Assembly: GCF_004786015.1 (NCBI RefSeq)
Contig: NZ_CP032096.1
Coordinates: 744,001 to 808,000, forward strand
Length of the DNA: 64,000 nt
Direction: 5' to 3'
From: Hydrogenovibrio crunogenus
GTDB lineage: Bacteria; Pseudomonadota; Gammaproteobacteria; Thiomicrospirales; Thiomicrospiraceae
Part shown: piece after piece, positions 53,720-64,000 of the stretch
Layout: every line of letters starts with the position of its first letter
How positions within the stretch are numbered: the stretch's first letter is position 1
Notes under the pieces: generated by a model
Told to the model about the DNA's origin: nothing
Database searches by the model: none
Seen by the model: the letters and a program-made list of their open reading frames with translations, nothing else
Program-made: the position numbers and the translations under genes

Positions 53720-54940
53720 ATGTTGCAGATTATGAAGCAATATTGGGGTGCTTGGCTAGTTACCATCGTAGGTGTCGGGCTGACGTTTGTTGAGATTCCA
53801 TTTATTGGCGCCATTGTGGCGGTTTTGGTGTCGGTGACATGGACACTGACCGTGGCAAGAATTGCCAGGTTAGAAAAGCAGCCTCAGCAAGTTACGACCC
53901 CGTCAGTTGCTTCCCATGCAAACGACTTTGATGCCGAAGTGATTGATGATGCATTACAGGTCATCATGAATGATATTGATGCCGTCGTTGATCAAGAAGT
54001 GGAAGTTGTTCGTGGTGAGTTATTGCAGGTTAAGGAATTGGTTGCAGAAGCGATTGAAACCTTGAACAACAGTTTCTCTGGGTTGCACAGTCAAACGCAA
54101 GCTGAATATCAGCTGGTTGTTTCGTTACTGGATAATCTTGGTGGCAGCGGAGAAGGGATGAGTATCCAAAAATTCTCTTCTGAAATTAAAGAAGTCTTAA
54201 GCTATTTGATTTCACTGTTAAAAAGCTCCAGTCAACGCAGTAATGAAACTGTCGGTAAAATCGATGATATGGTCGAGCAGATTGAATCTATCTTTATTTT
54301 GCTGGAAGACGTCAAAGGGATTGCGGATCAAACCAACTTGCTGGCATTGAACGCGGCTATTGAAGCAGCCCGAGCAGGTGAAGCCGGGCGAGGCTTTGCA
54401 GTGGTTGCTGATGAAGTAAGAAAGCTGTCTTTGAATTCCAACTTACTGAATGAGCAGATTCGTAAGCAAGCGGAAAAAGCAAAACAAACGGTTGATCATG
54501 TCCGTCAGTTAGTCAGTGATACCGCTGCAAAAGATATGCAGGAAGCCAATACGTCTCAGGAACAGGTAACAGTACTTGTTACGGATCTTGAAGATATGAA
54601 TAGTGGTATTTCTAATAAACTGGGGGATGTTTCAGGCATTATTTCTGAAATTGAAGTCAGTGTGTCCAATGCGATGCGTTCATTGCAATTTGAAGATATT
54701 GTTCGTCAGTTGGTTGAACAGGTTCTTAATCACCTTGAGAACTTAAGTGGTTTCTCTCACAAAATTAATCACTTTATCGAAGAAAGCAAAAATGATCCGG
54801 TGAAATCTGTCGCTGAACATAAGGCACGCTTAGAGAGTTTTAGAAACACCATTCACCAAGAGCGTGAAGAGATTGAATCGAAACGTATGAGACGAGTCTC
54901 TTCGGATTCAATGGAAGAAGGTGAGATTGATCTGTTCTAA
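53720..54940 (+). CDS. Methyl-accepting chemotaxis protein lacking a periplasmic sensor
   Basis: 406 residues from ATG 53720 (GGGGA upstream); a TTG at 53705 would add five. Two membrane helices form a tight hairpin (about 9-26 and 28-46) with almost no periplasmic loop and no HAMP. A signalling region follows with [20 protein letters not shown] and [15 protein letters not shown] near 210-245. The rest is a coiled coil, with a region [20 protein letters not shown] similar to other sensorless receptors. It may sense membrane or cytoplasmic state. Ends at a terminator. Confidence 0.88.
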   Translation: MLQIMKQYWGAWLVTIVGVGLTFVEIPFIGAIVAVLVSVTWTLTVARIARLEKQPQQVTTPSVASHANDFDAEVIDDALQVIMNDIDAVVDQEVEVVRGELLQVKELVAEAIETLNNSFSGLHSQTQAEYQLVVSLLDNLGGSGEGMSIQKFSSEIKEVLSYLISLLKSSSQRSNETVGKIDDMVEQIESIFILLEDVKGIADQTNLLALNAAIEAARAGEAGRGFAVVADEVRKLSLNSNLLNEQIRKQAEKAKQTVDHVRQLVSDTAAKDMQEANTSQEQVTVLVTDLEDMNSGISNKLGDVSGIISEIEVSVSNAMRSLQFEDIVRQLVEQVLNHLENLSGFSHKINHFIEESKNDPVKSVAEHKARLESFRNTIHQEREEIESKRMRRVSSDSMEEGEIDLF

Positions 54941-54964
54941 ATCCGTTGGTTGAACCCTAATATT

Positions 54965-54991
54965 AAAAAAGCCCCTTTATAGGGGCTTTTT
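54965..54991. terminator. Terminator after the small chemoreceptor
   Basis: AAAAAAGCCCCT pairs with AGGGGCTTTTT around TTAT. Convergent junction, so it can also serve the leftward small membrane protein. Confidence 0.9.
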
Positions 54992-55013
54992 ATTTTAGAA
55001 AGAAAACAATGGC

Positions 55014-55289
55014 TTAAACCATATTTCCCATTTCGCTGTTCCAAAAGCTTCCAAAAAGTAAGCTGAAGAGGATACCTGTCCCAAAAACTATATACCAATA
55101 GCGTCTCATTTTTGCGGCATGTTGTGCCTCTTCTTCTGTTAAATCGGTCGGTTGGTCTTTGAAAAACACCACCATAAACCCAACCGCAGAAATAAACCCT
55201 GCAATGTTAGCAAGATAATGAATGCCGGTTACCATCGAACTGATGCCAAGAGCCAGTATAATGGAGTAGGTAATTAGGATGTTTTTCAT
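55014..55289 (-). CDS. Small membrane protein of unknown function
   Basis: 91 residues with three predicted membrane stretches (about 4-20, 26-43 and 68-83) and a charged middle DLTEEEAQHAAKMRRYWY. I do not recognise the family. Ribosome site GAGGC precedes the ATG. Isolated between convergent receptor and divergent NIF3-like gene. Confidence 0.7.
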   Translation of the reverse strand: MKNILITYSIILALGISSMVTGIHYLANIAGFISAVGFMVVFFKDQPTDLTEEEAQHAAKMRRYWYIVFGTGILFSLLFGSFWNSEMGNMV

Positions 55290-55359
55290 GTAATGCCTCC
55301 GTCTAACGTAATCTTTGTGGATGAAATGGCATTTATTCTAGTAGGTTTTAAGGATAAAT

Positions 55360-55683
55360 ATGTATAAATTCTGTTTTTTTGTTCCGGAATCTCACGTTGA
55401 ATCGGTTAAGTCGGCTGTATTTGAAGCTGGTGCGGGTCGTATCGGCGATTATGACTGTTGTAGTTGGCAAATAAAAGGGGAGGGGCAATTTCGAGCTTTA
55501 CCGGGAAGTCAGCCTTATATTGGTGAACAGAATCAGTTGGAAAAGGTTGAAGAATATCGAGTGGAAATGGTGGTGGAACCTTCTAAAATGAAAGCGGTTT
55601 TGTCGGCGTTTTTTGATGCCCATCCTTATGAAGAGCCCGCGTTTGACGTGATGGCGGTAGTCGATATTCATACGGAGTTTTAA
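55360..55683 (+). CDS. NIF3-like / YqfO-type small protein
   Basis: 107 residues resembling the inserted middle domain of some NIF3/YqfO proteins as a stand-alone, with a CutA/PII-like fold expected. CFFVPESHVESVKSAVFEAG, GRIGDYDCCSW, and the ending AHPYEEPAFDVMAV are the family marks. Biochemical role not established. Good AAGGA before the ATG. Confidence 0.82.
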   Translation: MYKFCFFVPESHVESVKSAVFEAGAGRIGDYDCCSWQIKGEGQFRALPGSQPYIGEQNQLEKVEEYRVEMVVEPSKMKAVLSAFFDAHPYEEPAFDVMAVVDIHTEF

Positions 55684-55768
55684 ATAATAATAGCAGGGGG
55701 TGTCCAGAGATAAATTTTATCTATATGAATAGATGAATTTTATATTAGGAAAATGTAATGTTAGTGAT

Positions 55769-55856
55769 TATACTAGCTGCAGTTGAGTCTTCAACTAATC
55801 CTCCCTTAGTATTAAATAATACAGCCCAAGTACATGGATGGTACTTGGGCTTTTTT
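55769..55856 (+). ncRNA. Possible short transcript ending at a strong terminator
   Basis: A TATACT -10-like site at 55769-55774, with only a weak -35, precedes a terminator whose 11-base arms are 55823-55833 and 55841-55851, followed by T. A transcript of about 75 bases would result. Alternatively the hairpin simply ends the NIF3-like transcript or the convergent fkpA transcript. Confidence 0.25.
55823..55856. terminator. Terminator between NIF3-like gene and fkpA
   Basis: AGCCCAAGTAC pairs with GTACTTGGGCT around a 7-base loop, then six T. It immediately adjoins the fkpA stop (55861, minus strand). Confidence 0.88.
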
Positions 55857-55860
55857 ATTT

Positions 55861-56565
55861 CTACTGATCCGTGTTTTTATCCACTTTGATCAATTCAATA
55901 GTAAATATCAGTGTTTCATTCGGTCCGATGACATCACCAGCGCCTTTTGATCCGTACCCTAAAGAAGGCGGTACATAAATTTCCCACTTAGCGCCGGGCT
56001 TCATTCTTTTAAGTGCTTCGCCCCAGCCCGTAATGACATCTCCCATTTGGAATTCAAGCGGAATCCCTCGGCTGTAAGAACTATCAAACTCTGTCCCGTC
56101 GATTAATGTTCCGCGATAATGTGCCGTGATTTTATCGTCTGCTGTTGGAGGGGTTCCTTTTCCTTCTTTGATCACTTTATATTGAAGGCCACTTTTGGTG
56201 ACATGAACATCATCATTCTTTTTGTTTTGTTTCAGGAAAGCTTCACCTTTTTGAGCATTTTGTTCTGCTTGCTTTTTACGCGCTTCAGCTTGTTTTTGCA
56301 TGACTTGTTCTTTTACTTGGTTAACGGCCTCTTGCATCTCTTTATCCGTTAAGCGTAGCTCGCGCTTTTGCATCACATCTTTCATACCCAAGACAAGCGC
56401 AGGAATATCAATGGTAACTCCCTGTTTTTCAAAGTTTTTAGCTAAATCTGTTCCCAGTGTGTAGCTTGCTTTCTGATCAACGGTTTCCAGTTTTGGGTCA
56501 GCTGCAAAAACATGCGTACCATAAAGAGCTGTGACAAGAAATGTTGCCAATATTGTTTTTTTCAT
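55861..56565 (-). CDS. FKBP-type peptidyl-prolyl isomerase, periplasmic (FkpA/Mip-like)
   Basis: 234 residues: signal peptide 1-21 (cleavage after VFA), a helical dimerisation part to about 115 (ASYTLGTDLAKNFEKQGV and a Lys/Gln-rich helix), then the FKBP domain with TAHYRGTLIDGTEFDSSY and GWGEALKRMKPGAKWEIYVP. It assists periplasmic protein folding. fkpA is the likely name; Mip-type proteins share the layout. Downstream of trxB but separated by a hairpin. Confidence 0.92.
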   Translation of the reverse strand: MKKTILATFLVTALYGTHVFAADPKLETVDQKASYTLGTDLAKNFEKQGVTIDIPALVLGMKDVMQKRELRLTDKEMQEAVNQVKEQVMQKQAEARKKQAEQNAQKGEAFLKQNKKNDDVHVTKSGLQYKVIKEGKGTPPTADDKITAHYRGTLIDGTEFDSSYSRGIPLEFQMGDVITGWGEALKRMKPGAKWEIYVPPSLGYGSKGAGDVIGPNETLIFTIELIKVDKNTDQ

Positions 56566-56606
56566 ATTATCCTCAAAAATTAACAGTGATAACTGTAGTA
56601 AGGCCT

Positions 56607-56632
56607 AAAACTAGCCAGGCCTGGCTAGTTTT
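56607..56632 (-). terminator. Terminator-like palindrome with CCAGGCCTGG core, after trxB
   Basis: 26-base perfect palindrome, core 56615-56624, 30 bases after the trxB stop and 42 before the fkpA start. The only intergenic copy at a tandem rather than a convergent junction. Confidence 0.82.
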
Positions 56633-56661
56633 AGAAGAGTGATCTATGTTGAAGGAAAGGG

Positions 56662-58000
<1,339 letters not shown>

Positions 58001-60472
58001 ATGTCTTTTAAGCCCTCAAAACCTTCCTCAAGCACCCATGAAGCAGATCTGACTGAGGGGGGCGATCAGCCCAGATTTCATTGGGTCATTAAAGATGCTA
58101 TTTTGCTTGCTTGTATTGGCCTGGCTTTTTTTCTGTTCATTGTACTGTTCAGCTACCACCCGGCAGATCCAGGGTTTGATACGGTCAACGAAGGGCAAGA
58201 GGTCAAGAACTACGGCGGTCAAACAGGTGCCTGGGTTTCTTCCTTTATTTTGTATCTTTTTGGTCTGTTTGGATTCTTAATCCCATTCGGACTGCTGTTT
58301 GCAGGAATGGTGACATTGAAAATTCGAGCGGGCTCAGAAATGGATTATGTGCATTTTGCTTTGAGCATGTTGGGGCTTTTGTTATTGATTATGGCCGGTT
58401 CAGGGCTTTCTTCACTCTATTTAGAACCTAACAATTTTCTGATCCACCTGCCATATTCTGGTGGTGGCGTGCTGGGATATGAAATCAGTAACGCTTTGGT
58501 AGATATGGTTGATTTATTGGGCGCCACATTGTTTTTGTTAGTGGTTTTCGCCATCGCCTTCAGTCTATTGACCAGCTTTTCCTGGATTACCATTATCGAC
58601 TACAGTGGCATGATGATTTGGAAATTGATTAATGTACTGGTCGCGCAACTTAATAATTTTAAAAACGATCACGAGACTCAAAGTGCGGGTTTACCATCAT
58701 CTCAGCGAAGAGAAGAAAAGTCGGCACCTGCAATCTTAACGACATCAACGTCAGAAGAATCCCAGGCTAAGCGCAAAACCAAAGTGCTTGAAGCGTTGGC
58801 AGAAAAAATGAAGTCCAAGAATAAACTCAAGAATGATTCAAGCGCAGTTGAAACCGAAGCCAAAGTTGAGCCACGTATCGCATTGGAACAAAAAGCACCC
58901 AATGCTGAAAAAGATAAATCAACACCCGATGTTAAAGTCGGTAAGCGGGCCGCTTCCAATAGCTTGGTTCCTGTTATGGAATCGGGAGAACTTCCGAGCG
59001 TAGAATTATTGAATCCGGTCCCTGAGTATGAAGAAGGGTTTTCGGAAGATGAATTGACCGCCTTGTCGTTACTGCTAGAGCAGCGTTTAAAAGAATTTGG
59101 CGTGACAGTAAAAGTGGAAGCGGTTCAGCCGGGGCCCGTGGTGACACGTTTTGAAGTGTTGCCCGCACCTGGAGTAAAAGTCAGCCAAATCAATAACTTG
59201 GCAAAAGATTTGGCGCGCGTTTTATCGGTTAAATCGGTGCGTGTCGTGGATGTCATTCCCGGGAAATCAGTGGTCGGTATCGAGATTCCGAATGATGAGC
59301 GAGAAGTGGTCAGTTTCCGAGAAGTGATTTCGTCTGATGAATTCCAAAAGTCGAAATCTCCGTTGACTGTTGCACTTGGAAAAGACATTGCCGGTAAAGC
59401 CGTGGTGGCTGATATTGCTAAGATGCCGCATCTGTTGGTGGCAGGGACAACCGGTTCCGGGAAGTCGGTCGGGGTCAACAGCATGATTCTAAGTTTGCTT
59501 TATAAAAGCACTCCGGAAGAAGTCCGCTTGATTATGGTTGATCCAAAAATGTTGGAATTATCGGTTTATGAAGACATTCCGCATTTGTTAACGCCAGTGG
59601 TGACGGATATGTCTGAAGCGGCGAATGCCTTGCGCTGGAGTGTCTATGAAATGGATCGCCGTTATCAATTGATGGCGAAGTTGGGTGTGCGTAACATTGC
59701 AGGCTATAACGCGAAAGTGAAAGCGGCAATTGATAAAGGGGAGCCTTTGATTGATCCGCTTTACCAGCAGCCAGCGAACTTTGGCCATGAGTTAGGCGAG
59801 CAACCTCCCACGTTAGAACCCTTACCGTATATTGTTGTGGTGGTCGACGAATTTGCCGATATGATTATGGTAGTCGGGAAAGAAGTCGAGCAATTGATTG
59901 CCCGTATTGCACAAAAAGCCCGTGCCGCCGGAATTCATTTGATTTTGGCGACTCAGCGCCCCTCGGTGAATGTGATTACCGGCTTGATTAAAGCGAATAT
60001 TCCAACGCGTATTTCTTTTATGGTCAACACTAAAATTGATTCAAGAACCATTTTAGATCAGGGCGGCGCAGAGCAACTGCTTGGAATGGGGGATATGCTC
60101 TTTATGCCACCTGGAACAGGGAATCCTAAGCGTGTTCATGGCGCGTTTATGACGGACGAAGAAGTCCATGCTGTCGCGGAGTTTGTGAAATCACAAGGCG
60201 AGCCGCAATATTTGGAAAGCGTGACACAAGCCAATCAGATGGACAACAATAAAACGTTGGAAGAAGATGCCGAACAAGATATGCTTTACGATCAAGTGGT
60301 GGCATTCGTGATTGACAATCAACGCGTGTCAGTCTCGTTGGTTCAACGACAGTTTAAAATCGGTTATAACCGCGCGGCCAGAATCGTTGAAGCGATGGAA
60401 TCCGCCGGGGTAGTGTCGCCAATGAAAGCGAATGGTAACCGAGATGTCCTCGCGCCTAAAGTATCGGATTAA
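58001..60472 (+). CDS. ftsK: DNA translocase FtsK
   Basis: Septal DNA pump that segregates chromosome ends at division. 823 residues from ATG 58001; the frame stays open back to TTG 57902, so the start is unsettled. N-terminal domain with about four membrane helices (30-190), a charged linker to about 330, then the motor with Walker A GTTGSGKSVG at 482-491 and Walker B VVVVDEFADMI. The C-terminal gamma winged helix SLVQRQFKIGYNRAARIVE reads KOPS sequences. Followed by lolA. Confidence 0.95.
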   Translation: MSFKPSKPSSSTHEADLTEGGDQPRFHWVIKDAILLACIGLAFFLFIVLFSYHPADPGFDTVNEGQEVKNYGGQTGAWVSSFILYLFGLFGFLIPFGLLFAGMVTLKIRAGSEMDYVHFALSMLGLLLLIMAGSGLSSLYLEPNNFLIHLPYSGGGVLGYEISNALVDMVDLLGATLFLLVVFAIAFSLLTSFSWITIIDYSGMMIWKLINVLVAQLNNFKNDHETQSAGLPSSQRREEKSAPAILTTSTSEESQAKRKTKVLEALAEKMKSKNKLKNDSSAVETEAKVEPRIALEQKAPNAEKDKSTPDVKVGKRAASNSLVPVMESGELPSVELLNPVPEYEEGFSEDELTALSLLLEQRLKEFGVTVKVEAVQPGPVVTRFEVLPAPGVKVSQINNLAKDLARVLSVKSVRVVDVIPGKSVVGIEIPNDEREVVSFREVISSDEFQKSKSPLTVALGKDIAGKAVVADIAKMPHLLVAGTTGSGKSVGVNSMILSLLYKSTPEEVRLIMVDPKMLELSVYEDIPHLLTPVVTDMSEAANALRWSVYEMDRRYQLMAKLGVRNIAGYNAKVKAAIDKGEPLIDPLYQQPANFGHELGEQPPTLEPLPYIVVVVDEFADMIMVVGKEVEQLIARIAQKARAAGIHLILATQRPSVNVITGLIKANIPTRISFMVNTKIDSRTILDQGGAEQLLGMGDMLFMPPGTGNPKRVHGAFMTDEEVHAVAEFVKSQGEPQYLESVTQANQMDNNKTLEEDAEQDMLYDQVVAFVIDNQRVSVSLVQRQFKIGYNRAARIVEAMESAGVVSPMKANGNRDVLAPKVSD

Positions 60473-60521
60473 AAAAACTTCGGCAGACACCCCCCATCAA
60501 CCAAATTTTAGGAAACTTTAT

Positions 60522-61175
60522 ATGCTTTTGAAAGCACTGTTAAAACAGAGTATTTTACGCTTGAGTATGGCTTGCATGCTTATTGTACCCATCATCGTTT
60601 CTGCGAATGAGCGCGCGAAACTGTCGGATTTGAATGCATTTGTCGCTAATTTGGATACATTCAGTGCCAAGTTTGAACAAACCCAACCTGATGAAAGTTT
60701 GTTTGCCTTGAACCGCTCAACCGGTTATTTTGCCATGAAACGCCCAGGGCAATTACTCTGGGTCTATGAAAAACCTGAGCCTCAGAAAATTATTGCCGAT
60801 GGTCGTAATGTCTGGGTCTATGATGTCGATTTGGATCAAGCAACCGTAAGAGCTTTAGCTAATGTGGAAGCCGATTTTCCGTTGAGTTGGTTGCTTTACA
60901 GAGAGCCGTTGTCTGAACGTTTCAATATTATTCCAGGTTCCGTCAAAGATGGTGTGAGTTGGTATAACTTAACCCCGAAAGAAGGGACCTTTTTTCAAAG
61001 CCTGGAAGTGGCCATTGCCAACGGTAAAATGGTGCAGATTTGGATGTATCAAAATGCGGATAATGTCACTAAAGTGGTGTTCAACGACATTAAGCAAAAC
61101 CAACCGGTTCGTGACCAACAATTCGACTTCCATCCACCAAAAGGGGTGGATGTGATTGGTCAAGCCTTGCCTTAG
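60522..61175 (+). CDS. lolA: Outer-membrane lipoprotein carrier LolA
   Basis: Periplasmic chaperone that carries lipoproteins from LolCDE to LolB. 217 residues from ATG 60522 (AGGAAAC upstream); signal peptide about 1-32 (cleavage after VSA). FSAKFEQTQ near 48-56 and FAMKRPGQLLWVYEKP near 72-87 are the core motifs. A longer frame from 60432 overlaps ftsK and lacks a signal peptide start. Confidence 0.93.
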   Translation: MLLKALLKQSILRLSMACMLIVPIIVSANERAKLSDLNAFVANLDTFSAKFEQTQPDESLFALNRSTGYFAMKRPGQLLWVYEKPEPQKIIADGRNVWVYDVDLDQATVRALANVEADFPLSWLLYREPLSERFNIIPGSVKDGVSWYNLTPKEGTFFQSLEVAIANGKMVQIWMYQNADNVTKVVFNDIKQNQPVRDQQFDFHPPKGVDVIGQALP

Positions 61176-61184
61176 AGAGAACGC

Positions 61185-62546
61185 ATGGAGTACCAAGCTT
61201 ACCAACCTTTATCGGATCGACTGCGTCCACAAAGCCTAGACGACTTTGTCGGGCAAACGCATTTGCTGGGTAAAGGGCGCGCCTTGTCCAAGATGTTTGA
61301 ATCGGGGCGGATGCATTCTATGATTTTTTGGGGACCGCCAGGCACGGGTAAAACCACGTTGGCCAGATTGATTGCCAAGCAGTCGGATTTACAGTTCCTG
61401 AATTTGTCCGCAGTATTGGATGGTGTTAAAGAAGTGCGTGCTGCGGTGGAACAAGCCAAATTACATCGTCAACAGTTTCAGCAAGGTTCTTTGTTGTTTG
61501 TGGACGAAGTGCATCGCTTTAATAAAGCCCAGCAAGACGCGTTTTTACCTTTTGTAGAAGATGGCACCTTTATCTTTATCGGAGCCACCACTGAAAACCC
61601 GTCATTTGAATTAAACAACGCCTTGTTATCACGCGCCAGAGTGTACGTGCTTCGCTCTTTGGATGAAGACGATTTGCAGCAGGTGTTGAACCGTGCGACA
61701 GCGTTGCTAAATCAAGAACTGTCGCAACCATTGAGAATCGAACCCGATGCGCAAGCTGCATTGATTCAGTTTTCCGACGGCGACGCGCGTCGTTTATTAA
61801 ACTTACTGGAACAAGCAGTCGATTTTGCCGAAGTCATTCCGAGCAATGATCCGGATGCCGAGACGGGTGAAAATCCGCCAGGCCTGGTGGTTTTAACGGT
61901 TGAAAATTGTCGTGAAGTGATTCAAGGCGGGGTGCGACGATTTGATAAAGGGGGCGAAGCCTTTTATGATCAGATCTCAGCATTGCATAAATCCATTCGT
62001 GGTTCGGATGCGAATGCGGCCCTATATTGGTTAACACGCATGTTGGATGGCGGGGTCGATGCTCGTTACCTAGCTCGCCGTCTGATCCGTATGGCCAGTG
62101 AAGACATTGGTAATGCGGATATTCGAGCGTTGGATGTCACAGTCAATGCTGCGGAAGCTTACGAACGTTTGGGTTCGCCAGAAGGTGATTTGGCGTTGGC
62201 GCAAGCTGCCGTTTATCTGGCCGTGGCGCCGAAATCGAATGCCGTGTATATGGGCTATAAAGCCGCCCTGAAAGATATTAAAGAGCATGGCTCTTATGAA
62301 GTCCCCTTACACTTACGAAATGCGCCGACTAAGCTCATGCAGAATTTGAGTTATGGAGAAGGTTACCGCTATGCTCATGACGAGCCGGAAGCCTATGCGG
62401 CCGGAGAAAGTTATTTCCCAGAAGAAATGTTGGAAAGAGAATATTATCAACCCGTTAACCGTGGGTTGGAAATTAAGATTGCCGATAAAATGCAGCGTTT
62501 AGCGCAAATGGATGCGGCCTCACCACTCAAACGGAGACAAGACTGA
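61185..62546 (+). CDS. rarA: Replication-associated recombination protein A (AAA+ ATPase)
   Basis: MgsA/RarA ATPase acting at stalled replication forks, related to clamp loaders. 453 residues. RPQSLDDFVGQTHLLG at 14-29, Walker A GPPGTGKTT at 50-58, Walker B with D107/E108 (LLFVDEVHRFN), sensor 1 IGATTENPSFE. Gene order ftsK-lolA-rarA-(crcB)-serS is the usual one. Holds one CCAGGCCTGG copy. Overlaps crcB by one base. Confidence 0.96.
   Translation: MEYQAYQPLSDRLRPQSLDDFVGQTHLLGKGRALSKMFESGRMHSMIFWGPPGTGKTTLARLIAKQSDLQFLNLSAVLDGVKEVRAAVEQAKLHRQQFQQGSLLFVDEVHRFNKAQQDAFLPFVEDGTFIFIGATTENPSFELNNALLSRARVYVLRSLDEDDLQQVLNRATALLNQELSQPLRIEPDAQAALIQFSDGDARRLLNLLEQAVDFAEVIPSNDPDAETGENPPGLVVLTVENCREVIQGGVRRFDKGGEAFYDQISALHKSIRGSDANAALYWLTRMLDGGVDARYLARRLIRMASEDIGNADIRALDVTVNAAEAYERLGSPEGDLALAQAAVYLAVAPKSNAVYMGYKAALKDIKEHGSYEVPLHLRNAPTKLMQNLSYGEGYRYAHDEPEAYAAGESYFPEEMLEREYYQPVNRGLEIKIADKMQRLAQMDAASPLKRRQD
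61870..61894. repeat. CCAGGCCTGG element inside rarA
   Basis: Exact palindrome at 61878-61887, read as Pro-Gly-Leu, the only coding copy in this frame. AAAA at 61870-61873 and TTTT at 61891-61894 flank it. The stretch CAGGCCTGGTGGTTTT is shared with the 14021 terminator and, for 15 bases, with a near-copy in plsX at 1392-1406. Confidence 0.85.
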
Positions 62547-62944
62547 TGCAGTCCTTTCACGTATTACAATTGGTTGCCGTAGGCTTTGGCGGCGCGTTGG
62601 GCGCTATGGCGCGTTTTGTCGTGTCAAATCAGGTTTATGCTTGGTGGGGGCGAGACTTTGCCTGGGGAACTCTTGTGGTAAACTCGCTTGGTTCTTTCGC
62701 CATCGGCTTGTTGATGATTTTGATGATCGATAAGTTCCATGCCTCGGTGGAAATGCGATCCTTCTTGATTGTTGGGTTTTTAGGTGCCTTTACCACCTTT
62801 TCAACGTTTTCGTTTGAAACCTACTCCTTTTTGCAGACCGGTGAAATCACCAAAGCCATGCTGAACATCGGTGTGAGTGTACTGACTGGATTATTTGCGG
62901 TTTGGTTAGGCATTTGGACTGGTAAACAGTTTTTCAGTCCGTAA
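62546..62944 (+). CDS. crcB: Fluoride channel Fluc/CrcB
   Basis: 132-residue, four-helix membrane protein exporting fluoride as an antiparallel dimer. GGALGAMARF near 12-21, TLVVNSLGSFAIG near 40-52 with the conserved Asn, and GFLGAFTTFSTFSFE near 73-87 with the Phe box and sodium-site Thr-Phe-Ser. Start overlaps the rarA stop (TGATG). No fluoride riboswitch was seen; coupling to rarA makes one unlikely. Confidence 0.95.
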   Translation: MQSFHVLQLVAVGFGGALGAMARFVVSNQVYAWWGRDFAWGTLVVNSLGSFAIGLLMILMIDKFHASVEMRSFLIVGFLGAFTTFSTFSFETYSFLQTGEITKAMLNIGVSVLTGLFAVWLGIWTGKQFFSP

Positions 62945-63005
62945 AATAAACCCTATTTTTAAATCTTGGGTGCATTAGGCTTCCAAGTACAGAGTTATTA
63001 TTTAA

Positions 63006-64000
<995 letters not shown>

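Noticed and set aside
55758-55892. Small ORF beginning MLVIILAAVESS in the NIF3-fkpA gap
   Set aside because: It runs through the terminator hairpin and into fkpA on the other strand; no family resemblance and codons follow the hairpin.
60432-60521. Long N-terminus for lolA overlapping ftsK
   Set aside because: It would bury the signal peptide; ATG 60522 has a good ribosome site and gives a normal secretion signal.
62532-62546. Fluoride riboswitch ahead of crcB
   Set aside because: crcB overlaps the rarA stop, leaving no leader in which a riboswitch could fold.

Overview
The window reads as one contiguous piece of a gammaproteobacterial chromosome with moderate to low GC. Gene order (rpmF-plsX-fabHDG-acpP-fabF-pabC-mltG-tmk-holB-tatD, lepA-lepB-rnc-era-recO-pdxJ-acpS, trxB/ftsK-lolA-rarA-serS), the polar-type flagellar block (fliOPQR-flhBAFG-fliA-cheYZA) and the codon style suggest a Thiotrichales-type sulfur oxidiser such as Hydrogenovibrio/Thiomicrospira. 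That assignment is inference; nothing in the window proves the genus. Genes are densely packed, and there is no insertion sequence, prophage, CRISPR array or integron.

Layout. 1-14 kb: end of yceD, rpmF, the fatty-acid synthesis cluster, pabB-pabC (folate), mltG, tmk, holB, a TatD-family nuclease and an MsbA-like ABC transporter. 14-21 kb: a large poly-HAMP chemoreceptor, a P1B-type metal ATPase with a C-terminal hemerythrin-like tail, a three-tRNA operon (Pro, Arg, His) behind a strong promoter, folD and a DUF5610-like gene. 21.5-30 kb: prfB with its programmed frameshift, lysS, ygfZ, an orphan cheW, nadB, and rseC-degP lacking the usual rpoE-rseA-rseB. 30-36 kb: lepA-lepB-rnc-era-recO-pdxJ-acpS. 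36-45 kb: flagellar export apparatus, FlhF/FlhG and sigma-28. 44.7-55 kb: chemotaxis genes cheY, cheZ, cheA, cheW, then an opposing cheW-cheY-STAS unit with a small FlhB-like gene, a FliK-like gene, cheR, cheB and a sensorless receptor. 55-64 kb: a NIF3-like protein, an FKBP isomerase, trxB, ftsK, lolA, rarA, crcB and the start of serS.

How the genes work together. PlsX, FabH, FabD, FabG, ACP, FabF and AcpS form most of a type II fatty-acid synthase and its link to phospholipid synthesis. FliOPQR-FlhBA form the flagellar export gate, FlhF/FlhG set flagellar position and number, and FliA drives late genes. CheA, CheW, CheY, CheZ, CheR and CheB make a complete chemotaxis pathway. Three good sigma-54 type (GG-N10-GC) promoter matches lie before cheA, before the opposing cheW operon and before the small receptor, which suggests that flagellar-hierarchy control extends to these chemotaxis genes.

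The most unusual signal is a dispersed 10-bp palindrome, CCAGGCCTGG. It occurs ten times exactly in 64 kb, where about 0.02 would be expected from base composition. Five copies form the core of intergenic terminator-like hairpins, four of them at convergent gene junctions. Five lie inside genes, four of those in one reading frame (Gln-Ala-Trp), and several keep an A-run on the left and a T-run on the right. It behaves like a dispersed DNA-uptake-type or chromosome-organising word. I know of no description of it, but could not search.
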